5,090 nucleotides of DNA from Rikenellaceae bacterium (GTDB taxonomy: Bacteria > Bacteroidota > Bacteroidia > Bacteroidales > Rikenellaceae), in the NCBI GenBank assembly GCA_021203585.1, contig JAJQAW010000385.1, positions 1-5,090 on the forward strand. Direction: 5' to 3'. This document shows, piece by piece, positions 1 through 5,090 of this stretch. Made by a program: the position numbers and the translations under genes. Each line of letters starts with the position of its first letter. Positions within the stretch are counted from its first letter, which is position 1. The notes below the pieces were generated by a model. It had not been told where the DNA came from and did no database searches. It saw only the letters and a list, made by a program, of their open reading frames with translations.

Positions 1-93
1 CCCCTCCGGCCAGATCTGCATTTCCACACGTTCCTGGGATTTTAAGATAGATGCCAGGGCTAGGGCCATTGTGTTCAGTAGTATTTTCTTCAT
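1..93 (-). CDS. Secreted protein, N-terminal fragment (possible alpha/beta-hydrolase esterase)
   Basis: Only the first 31 codons are in the window; the gene continues past the left edge. The ATG at 93-91 is followed by a signal-peptide-like start: MKK, then a hydrophobic stretch (ILLNTMALALASIL), then SQERVEMQIWPEG. The tryptophan-proline-x-glycine segment soon after the signal peptide resembles the start of many Bacteroidota alpha/beta-hydrolase esterases (acetylxylan-esterase-like), where a similar 'LWPxGAP' stretch is common. This is a family resemblance from a very short piece, so the product is tentative. The start is supported by an AAAGGA purine run at 104-99, six bases before the ATG, and by the 12-base gap after the stop of the upstream pectinesterase gene. 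That spacing indicates co-transcription. If it is an esterase, it would act with the upstream enzyme on esterified plant polysaccharide. Another secreted carbohydrate-active enzyme is equally possible. Confidence 0.6.
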   Translation of the reverse strand, partial: MKKILLNTMALALASILKSQERVEMQIWPEG

Positions 94-105
94 AACAATC
101 CTTTG

Positions 106-1776
106 TTAACGGTTTGCCGGTTGAAATTGCGCATCGGCCGGATTCCAGCCGTCCGTTCCACCCAGTACATGTTCCACGGTATATGTTTCGGCTTGTGCCG
201 CCGTAAGCTGGTGCGACCAGGCTACCCGCGCCTCCGGATTGGCTCCGGGACCGGTACTACCGTATTCGGCATAAAAAGCGGTCTGTTCGGCATGCGGCTT
301 GCCCCAGTTGTGCCAACCGGCCGGAAGGATAAAATCGCCCATCCGGCAACCGATAAATACTGTCTTGGCATAATCCCGCCACGGACGGCCCAGATAGACT
401 TTGTCCACACCGGGAGCTGCCGTGAGCGTACAGTCCACAAATACATACCCGTACTGGGTTCCTTCCGCCGTAGAGGCAGCTGTCAGGTATCCGTTGCTTT
501 TGGCATGGATCGTACAATTCTTGAAATAGGCCGTCGACCAACCGAAGATAAAATCGACGGTTCCTTCGATGTAGCAATCTTCGTAGTATTGGCGGCTCTG
601 CATACCATGGGTGTAGAGCGTGTCCTGAAAACCGAGGAAACGGCACTTGCGGAAGGTTAACCGATCCCCTTCGGCAAATACCGCCACCGCCTGGCCGACC
701 GGGCCGGCGGAATTCTGAAAGGTCAGGTTTTCTGCGATAAAACCGGAACCGTAAATGTAGAAACTGGCCGACCCCGAAGTTCCGACCTCTTCTCCGAAGC
801 GGTTTCGTTTGGAGGCGCAATCGTCGTAAGAGAGGATCGTTTGTTCATGGTCTTCGCCGATAAAGCTGACGTATTGCTTGGCTCGGGGCAGGACCAATTT
901 TTCTTTATATTCCCCGTTGCGGATGTAAACGGTCGTTCGGTTGCGGCGCATATCCGGTACGGCATCGATGGCTTCCTGCACCGTGAAGAAATCACCGCTG
1001 CCGTCTTGGGCCACCACGAAATCGTAATCCCGAAAAAAAGGCGCCAGATCGGGAATAGCTCGGGCCATTTCCTGCACAGCCAAACGGGCCACAGTACGGC
1101 CCCCATAGACGTTCAGGTGCGTATTGTCCTTCACTCCGTCCGGAGCGACGACGCTTGTTCCCGGTTCGATCCACATAAAGAACTTTTTCGATTCTTCCTC
1201 CGTCTCACAGGCCAGGATCATCTCCGTGGTCGACTTATTCAAATCGATCACCGGAACATTCATTTCCTGTCCTACGACAAATACCGATCGGATATATTTA
1301 TCGTGGGTATCGATCAGCTTCCCCTGCTCGTCGAAATGCCGACGGGCGATCGGGGTAAATAAGACCGGAATTCCCCCTTTTTCACGGGTTTCGGTAATGT
1401 ACCGTTTCAGATTTTCCCGAAACAAGGTATCCGGATCGGAATACCGGTGGGTTCCGATTTTTTGGTCGTTATGTCCGAATTGAATGAACACATAATCACC
1501 GGGTCGGAGATTTTCATACACCGGTTCCCATTTCCCTTCGTCGCGGAAGCTGCGGGAACTGCGTCCGTTCAAAGCGTGGTTGCTCACTTTGATCTTAGCG
1601 TCGAGAAATCCGGGCAGCATCATTCCCCATCCGCGTTCCTGTCGACCCCGGTCGATCGGTTTATTGGCCATGGTGGAGTCTCCGATCATGTAGATCACCG
1701 GATAACGCTGCTCTGCAAAGGAAAAGAATAAAACGGCCGATACCAGGCCGATGAACGGAACAACTAATTTTTTCAT
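106..1776 (-). CDS. Secreted bifunctional rhamnogalacturonan acetylesterase-like (CE12) / pectin methylesterase (CE8)
   Basis: This 556-residue exported enzyme should remove acetyl and methyl esters from pectin. Residues 1-21 form a signal peptide (MKK, hydrophobic core, cleavage probably after SFA at 21); no lipobox cysteine is seen. Residues about 25-245 are an SGNH/GDSL esterase domain of the rhamnogalacturonan acetylesterase type: GDST with nucleophile S34, NGRSS with G71, GHND with N103, and DNTH with D217 and H220. Residues about 253-545 are a pectinesterase beta-helix. It starts at the typical VVAQDGSGDF and has Q362 (GQAV), Q384-D385 (QDTLY), D408 (VDFIFG), R464 and W466 (LGRPWR), matching the CE8 catalytic and substrate-binding set. 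Both active sites look intact. The open frame extends upstream to 2127 without a stop, but that part crosses a terminator and the end of the previous gene. The ATG at 1776, directly before the signal peptide, is therefore the start. No Shine-Dalgarno is evident. It is the first gene of its own transcript. The family assignment is firm; the exact N-terminal substrate (rhamnogalacturonan or another acetylated pectin) is inferred. Confidence 0.95.
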   Translation of the reverse strand: MKKLVVPFIGLVSAVLFFSFAEQRYPVIYMIGDSTMANKPIDRGRQERGWGMMLPGFLDAKIKVSNHALNGRSSRSFRDEGKWEPVYENLRPGDYVFIQFGHNDQKIGTHRYSDPDTLFRENLKRYITETREKGGIPVLFTPIARRHFDEQGKLIDTHDKYIRSVFVVGQEMNVPVIDLNKSTTEMILACETEEESKKFFMWIEPGTSVVAPDGVKDNTHLNVYGGRTVARLAVQEMARAIPDLAPFFRDYDFVVAQDGSGDFFTVQEAIDAVPDMRRNRTTVYIRNGEYKEKLVLPRAKQYVSFIGEDHEQTILSYDDCASKRNRFGEEVGTSGSASFYIYGSGFIAENLTFQNSAGPVGQAVAVFAEGDRLTFRKCRFLGFQDTLYTHGMQSRQYYEDCYIEGTVDFIFGWSTAYFKNCTIHAKSNGYLTAASTAEGTQYGYVFVDCTLTAAPGVDKVYLGRPWRDYAKTVFIGCRMGDFILPAGWHNWGKPHAEQTAFYAEYGSTGPGANPEARVAWSHQLTAAQAETYTVEHVLGGTDGWNPADAQFQPANR

Positions 1777-1800
1777 AAGCGGGTTGGTGTTTAGTTTTTT

Positions 1801-1820
1801 ATGGTTAGTAAAAACAACCA
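1801..1820. repeat. Short inverted repeat in the presumed leader
   Basis: On the minus strand, TGGTT (1820-1816) and AACCA (1806-1802) are complementary arms of five bases around a nine-base T-rich spacer. The element begins within the end of the predicted -7 element and covers the predicted transcription start. It could be an operator half-site pair or a weak leader hairpin. Five-base arms in AT-rich DNA can arise by chance, so this is only a candidate. Confidence 0.25.
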
Positions 1821-1850
1821 AAGATAAAAAAAAGAGGAACGTTTTCGAAA
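1819..1850 (-). promoter_or_regulatory. Bacteroidota-type promoter for the pectinesterase gene
   Basis: On the minus strand, TATCTTTG at 1826-1819 matches the Bacteroidota -7 consensus TAnnTTTG in all fixed positions. A -33-like TTTC (consensus TTTG, three of four) lies at 1850-1847, 20 bases upstream. Transcription would start near 1812 and leave a leader of about 35 bases before the ATG at 1776. The -33 element lies in the loop of the upstream terminator and the -7 element begins at the last T of its T-tract. The match is by eye and no start site has been measured. Confidence 0.6.
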
Positions 1851-1860
1851 TACGCTCCTC
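1826..1860 (-). terminator. Rho-independent terminator of the Hdr-like operon
   Basis: On the minus strand, GAGGAGCGT (1860-1852) pairs with ACGTTCCTC (1842-1834) to give a nine-base-pair stem with one G-U pair. The loop ATTTCGAAA can itself fold slightly further. Eight T residues follow (1833-1826). The stem begins 26 bases after the stop codon of the membrane Hdr-like gene, the expected place for the operon's end. It separates the redox operon from the pectinesterase unit. Confidence 0.9.
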
Positions 1861-1886
1861 AAATTTTAATGTCCGCTTAATCGCCG

Positions 1887-3764
1887 TCAACTCACACCGA
1901 TGTTCTCGGGCAAATCCCGTTTCGAGACCACCAGCCGTTCGGCGATCACTTCGGCCAAATCCCTGACCGGAATCGGACTGTCTCGTTTGAAAGAATCCTT
2001 GCATTGCGGACATGCCGTGACCAATAATTCCGCTCCCTTTTGCGCGTAAATTCGGGCGGCATCCGCGGCGATCGCCCTTTGCTGCGGTGCACTGAGTTGC
2101 AGGTTGGCCAGGCTTCCTCCGCAACACAGCGCATTTTTCTTGGCCTGTTTGAATTTTTGGACAAAGGCCACCTTGGAGAGCAGTTTACGCGGTTCCTTAT
2201 AGATTTTCAACCCCCGGCCCAATTCGCAAGGATCGTGATAAGCCAACTGCGTATCGGTTCCGACCACCGTCAATTTCGCCTCTTCGATCCGGCGAAGGAT
2301 GTATTGCGAATGGTGCAGCACTTCGATGTCTTCCAGCCCGTAGTCCTCTTTGAAAATCTTCAGGCAGATGGGACAGGAAGTTACGAGGGTCGTAATTTCA
2401 TGTTTACGGAACAACTCGACGTTATAATCCATCAACCGGCGGGCGGCCTGCAGCTCACCGGACAACTTCAACGGACGGCCGCAGCACACTCCGCCTTCTT
2501 TATCCGCCCACCATACCCGATCGGAGGAAGCCTCGAAAATTTTTCGCATCGATTCCAGGACTGCGGGTTGCAACAGAGTCATGCATCCGGCAAAATAACC
2601 GATTTTGCCGTTTCCTTGCGAACGATCCGCACCGTACAGGTAACCGTAACGGTTATGCGCCAATTCTCCTTCGCGTGCCGTCCGGCTGTTCTGGCGCAGA
2701 TTCATCAAATCCAGGTGCACGGGACATTTGACTTCGCACCGCCCGCACATCAGGCAGTTATCGGTCACCGCATCGGTAAGCATCCCGTAGCGCCGGTCCC
2801 GGATAAAATAGACCGACTGGACATTCCCGATCCCGGCGGCGCTTTGCAGCTGACACGGATCGATGCAGATGCCGCAACACGAACAAGCCTGCAACTGGAA
2901 ATGATCCATGCTGGTCGGTTCTTCGGTGCTGCGGATGCCGTAGTTTTTCAGGAAAATATAGGGAATCTCCGTAAAGATATGCATGTAGCGCGAATACGGC
3001 ATGGCGGCAAAGAAAACACCCAAAGCGATGGAATACAACCACCAGGCGGGCAGTTCCAGATAAGCCAGCGTTTCGACACCGAAAGCATGGCGCAGCCCCT
3101 CTCCTAATCCGTGGGTCATAAAATTCCCCAGCCAGGTCGGCAGCGGTTCGGCCTGATACAGTCCGCAGGTGATGCTCTCGGACAACAGCCGGGCCGGAAA
3201 AATAAGCCACAGTACCGACATAGCCACCCGGTCGCCGGTGGTATGCTTCGTCGTTTTTTTCATTCCCAGTACCCGCGACTGGACCCGCTTGAAGATCGCC
3301 AGAAGCAATCCCGACAAAACGAATATGAGCAAAAAGTCCATCAGGAAGGCAAAATTGAATCCACGGTGGAACGAAAAAGATTCTTCCGGATAGAAGAAAC
3401 GGAAAAATACGTGCAGGTAAGGCGGGTTGACCAGATCCCCGATATAAGCGGAAGTTTCCAGTTTACCGACCACGATCAGCAGGAACCAACCGAGGGCGAA
3501 ACTCATGTGCATATACCCCAACAGGGGATTGCGCCGCCAAACGCTTTTGTGGATCAGGCATTCTTCGATACATTCCCGGACCGCGTTGAGTGTTCGCCAC
3601 GAAAAAATTTTCTTGCCGAACTGAAACCGCGCCGAGAAAGGCAATTCGAAAAACCATTTGAAGTAGCGGTACAGCACCACCCCGAACAGAAAGACCAACC
3701 CGATGCTAAACGGAAGGACAAACGGGTCGAAGTTGGTATTGACGCTTTCCATCATCTCATTCAT
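1887..3764 (-). CDS. Membrane-bound heterodisulfide-reductase-like protein (HdrE/HdrD- or DsrM/DsrK-like fusion)
   Basis: This 625-residue protein is probably the membrane and catalytic subunit of an electron-transfer complex. Residues 1-275 hold about five hydrophobic segments (roughly 15-35, 82-100, 136-158, 182-200, 238-256), like the cytochrome-b-type domains of HdrE, DsrM and NarI. H86, H133, H218 and H262 are possible heme ligands, which is not proven. Two [4Fe-4S] motifs follow: C294, C297, C300, C304, then C337, C340, C343, C347 with the usual proline after the last. Two full CCG domains of the HdrB/HdrD type come next: C394, C427-C428, C464, C467; and C513, C547-C548, C585, C588. In methanogens such domains hold the cubane clusters that reduce a disulfide. 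The ATG at 3764-3762 overlaps the stop of the HdrC-like gene (ATGA), which fixes the start despite further ATGs at codons 4 and 5. A terminator follows the TGA. The natural substrate is unknown; family relatives are often just called (Fe-S)-binding or Hdr-related proteins. Confidence 0.9.
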   Translation of the reverse strand: MNEMMESVNTNFDPFVLPFSIGLVFLFGVVLYRYFKWFFELPFSARFQFGKKIFSWRTLNAVRECIEECLIHKSVWRRNPLLGYMHMSFALGWFLLIVVGKLETSAYIGDLVNPPYLHVFFRFFYPEESFSFHRGFNFAFLMDFLLIFVLSGLLLAIFKRVQSRVLGMKKTTKHTTGDRVAMSVLWLIFPARLLSESITCGLYQAEPLPTWLGNFMTHGLGEGLRHAFGVETLAYLELPAWWLYSIALGVFFAAMPYSRYMHIFTEIPYIFLKNYGIRSTEEPTSMDHFQLQACSCCGICIDPCQLQSAAGIGNVQSVYFIRDRRYGMLTDAVTDNCLMCGRCEVKCPVHLDLMNLRQNSRTAREGELAHNRYGYLYGADRSQGNGKIGYFAGCMTLLQPAVLESMRKIFEASSDRVWWADKEGGVCCGRPLKLSGELQAARRLMDYNVELFRKHEITTLVTSCPICLKIFKEDYGLEDIEVLHHSQYILRRIEEAKLTVVGTDTQLAYHDPCELGRGLKIYKEPRKLLSKVAFVQKFKQAKKNALCCGGSLANLQLSAPQQRAIAADAARIYAQKGAELLVTACPQCKDSFKRDSPIPVRDLAEVIAERLVVSKRDLPENIGVS

Positions 3765-4108
3765 AACCGGTCGTTTTTAGGGTTTTGATCCAACAACCGC
3801 TTGATGGTCACGATCATTTTCCGGGTATTGATCCCGCGCGGACACACCATCCGGCATTTTCCGCACAACATACATTTATCGATTTCGGCGCGCAGGCCCT
3901 CGAATTCTCCCCGCCGGAACAAAGTCTGGAGTTTGCGGATATTGAACGAAGTGATCGTTCCGGCCGTACAGGTAGCCGTACAGTTCCCGCAGCCGATACA
4001 AGACCGCAGGTAGGGTTCGACAGCCTGCAGCGCCCCGGACTTTTCCCGGTCGTTCGCATTCAGGTCGATCACCCGCGGTTTACTGATTGTATAGCCCCAG
4101 TTTTTCAT
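3761..4108 (-). CDS. HdrC-like double [4Fe-4S] electron-transfer protein
   Basis: This 115-residue soluble iron-sulfur protein probably relays electrons between the HdrA-like flavoprotein and the membrane Hdr-like subunit. It has two CxxCxxCxxxC motifs: C37, C40, C43, C47, and C79, C82, C85, C89. The second is followed by the usual proline; the first is followed by threonine. Between them is the helical segment with FNIRKLQTLFRRGE, which resembles the HdrC stretch between its clusters. The size is somewhat shorter than typical methanogen HdrC. An in-frame ATG at 4144 would add 12 residues, but the ATG at 4108-4106 is preferred because it forms an ATGA overlap with the HdrA-like stop. The same arrangement occurs at the downstream junction. 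No Shine-Dalgarno is seen, which fits translational coupling. Confidence 0.9.
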   Translation of the reverse strand: MKNWGYTISKPRVIDLNANDREKSGALQAVEPYLRSCIGCGNCTATCTAGTITSFNIRKLQTLFRRGEFEGLRAEIDKCMLCGKCRMVCPRGINTRKMIVTIKRLLDQNPKNDRL

Positions 4109-5090
4109 GGCGCCTGTTTTTTCACCGAACGGTATAATTGCCACGCGGCCGCTACCCCTTCATTCATCGACTCCGGTACATTTTTCGGCGCGGTGGCCGT
4201 GCCCGCAAAAAATACATTCGGATGAGCGGATTGCAGGTTACCGGAAAACGTGTCCGCCGGATCGAAAAACCTGCTCGCGCGCAAGGCCAGTCCGCCGCTT
4301 CGGGCCAACGATGCGTTGGAAGGAGCCGGACACATGCCCACCAGCAATACCAGCATATCCACTTCCATGCGCATCGGCCGCCCGATCAGCGTATCTTCCG
4401 TTTTGAGGGCCAGCCGTCCCTGATGCGTCCGGCTTACTTCCGAGATGCGGCCGCGGACATGGTTCACGTGGTATTTTTCCTGCGACTCTCGGTAAATTTC
4501 CTCGTATCCGGCCCCGAACATCCGCATATCCATATAAAAATTAAAGACTTCCGTTTCCGGATACAACTGACGGATCTCGATAGCCTGCTTCACACCGGTA
4601 ATACAGCATACCCGGGAGCAATGGTTTTGGTTCACCTTTTCGTCCCGGGAACCGACACAGTGCAGGATGGCCACCCGTTTCGGCGGAACGCCTTCGGAGG
4701 TCAGTACACGGTGTGATTGAAAGCGCTCTTCCAGATCGGCGGAAGTGATTACATTGGGGTATATGCCGTAACCATACTCTTCTTTCAACCGGGCGTCGAA
4801 CAGGTTAAAGCCCGAAGCCACGATCACCCCGGCAGCATCCAGTCGGGTTCCGTCACTCAAAACGACGCTTCTGCCGTCGGCTCCGATTTTTTCGACCGCC
4901 GTATGACAACGCACTTCGATTCCGGCTTCTTTTACCGCTGCCAGGCACGGTTCCAACACCTCCTTTGCCGGAGTTTGGGTCGGAAAAAGACGGTCCCACA
5001 GGTTCAGTTTTCCCCCCAGTCGTTCCTCCTTTTCAAGAATAACCGGAGAAAGTCCTAATTCTTTCAGGGTCAGTGCGGCCTGCATCCCTG
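4105..5090 (-). CDS. HdrA-like FAD-dependent oxidoreductase, 5' end outside window
   Basis: About 327 C-terminal residues are visible; the frame stays open to the right edge. The codon before the first visible Met is Gly, and the bases before that end in CA, so the edge cuts the Rossmann GxGxxG stretch ('AGMQAALTL'). The segment VILEKEERLGGKLN is the usual FAD-binding continuation. Counting that Met as 1, C143, C156, C160 and C161 (HCVGSRDE ... CSRVCC) reproduce the Cx12Cx3CC signature of the HdrA family, known to bind an extra [4Fe-4S] cluster near the flavin. The C-terminal FFAGTATAPKNVPES matches the family's 'AGCxxGPKDIPDS' FAD-binding block but lacks its cysteine. The protein ends shortly after, with no C-terminal ferredoxin domains as found in methanogen HdrA. 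It should accept or split electrons and pass them to the HdrC-like protein. The ATG at 5085 is not a real start. Function beyond flavin/Fe-S electron transfer is inferred. Confidence 0.9.
   Translation of the reverse strand, partial: GMQAALTLKELGLSPVILEKEERLGGKLNLWDRLFPTQTPAKEVLEPCLAAVKEAGIEVRCHTAVEKIGADGRSVVLSDGTRLDAAGVIVASGFNLFDARLKEEYGYGIYPNVITSADLEERFQSHRVLTSEGVPPKRVAILHCVGSRDEKVNQNHCSRVCCITGVKQAIEIRQLYPETEVFNFYMDMRMFGAGYEEIYRESQEKYHVNHVRGRISEVSRTHQGRLALKTEDTLIGRPMRMEVDMLVLLVGMCPAPSNASLARSGGLALRASRFFDPADTFSGNLQSAHPNVFFAGTATAPKNVPESMNEGVAAAWQLYRSVKKQAP

Noticed and set aside
103..660. Plus-strand open frame of 185 residues
   Set aside because: It is antisense to the pectinesterase domain, which has its catalytic residues conserved; no family features are seen in the plus-strand translation.
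1860..1869. Alternative promoter element TAAAATTTG upstream of the terminator stem
   Set aside because: The spacing within the element is one base too long for TAnnTTTG, and a transcript started there would run straight into the terminator.
1826..1872. Bidirectional use of the terminator
   Set aside because: On the plus strand the stem is followed by AAATTTTAAT, not a real T-tract, and no plus-strand gene needs termination here.
1777..2127. N-terminal extension of the pectinesterase frame by 117 codons
   Set aside because: The extension runs through a strong terminator and into the 3' end of the Hdr-like gene in another frame. The signal peptide begins at 1776, so the extension is not coding.
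2040..3107. Long plus-strand open frame (355 residues) opposite the membrane Hdr-like gene
   Set aside because: It lies wholly antisense to a gene with well-conserved cysteine motifs, shows no recognisable domain or signal, and is explained by codon bias of the real gene on the other strand.
3111..3788. Plus-strand open frame of 225 residues
   Set aside because: It is antisense to the transmembrane part of the Hdr-like protein. Its charged, glutamine- and arginine-rich composition is the expected shadow of a hydrophobic coding region.
4109..4144. Longer start for the HdrC-like protein at 4144
   Set aside because: The added 12 residues overlap the HdrA-like coding end; the 4108 start gives the same ATGA overlap seen at the next junction.

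Overview
The window looks like a piece of a Bacteroidales-type genome, probably a gut member of the Bacteroidota. The evidence is a secreted acetylesterase-pectinesterase fusion of the kind found in polysaccharide-degrading Bacteroidota, the absence of a good Shine-Dalgarno sequence at most starts, and a match to the Bacteroidota promoter form (TTTC, 20 bases, TATCTTTG). Genus cannot be told from this window. All supported genes lie on the minus strand, so transcription runs from the right edge to the left edge.

Right part (1887-5090): three tightly packed genes related to heterodisulfide reductase (Hdr). They are an HdrA-like flavoprotein whose 5' end lies outside the window, a small HdrC-like double [4Fe-4S] protein, and a 625-residue protein that joins a membrane cytochrome-b-like domain, two [4Fe-4S] motifs and two complete CCG domains (an HdrE/HdrD-like or DsrM/DsrK-like fusion). 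Both junctions are 4-base ATGA overlaps, so the three are very likely translated in a coupled way and assembled into one complex. The inferred route is flavin (HdrA-like) to Fe-S relay (HdrC-like) to CCG clusters and heme/quinone at the membrane. The substrate is unknown. The HdrA-like protein lacks the C-terminal ferredoxin part of methanogen HdrA.

Middle (1777-1886): a compact control region. A strong intrinsic terminator closes the Hdr-like operon. A good Bacteroidota promoter for the next gene lies inside that terminator, with its -7 element starting at the last T of the T-tract. A short inverted repeat follows in the presumed leader.

Left part (1-1776): a pectin-deconstruction unit. A 556-residue secreted enzyme carries an N-terminal SGNH/GDSL rhamnogalacturonan-acetylesterase-like domain (CE12-like) and a C-terminal pectin methylesterase domain (CE8), with the catalytic residues of both present. 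Twelve bases downstream another secreted protein begins. Only its first 31 residues are visible, and its start resembles alpha/beta-hydrolase esterases. The two would remove acetyl and methyl ester groups from pectin in the periplasm or outside the cell.

No tRNA, rRNA, CRISPR array, insertion sequence or long repeat was seen.
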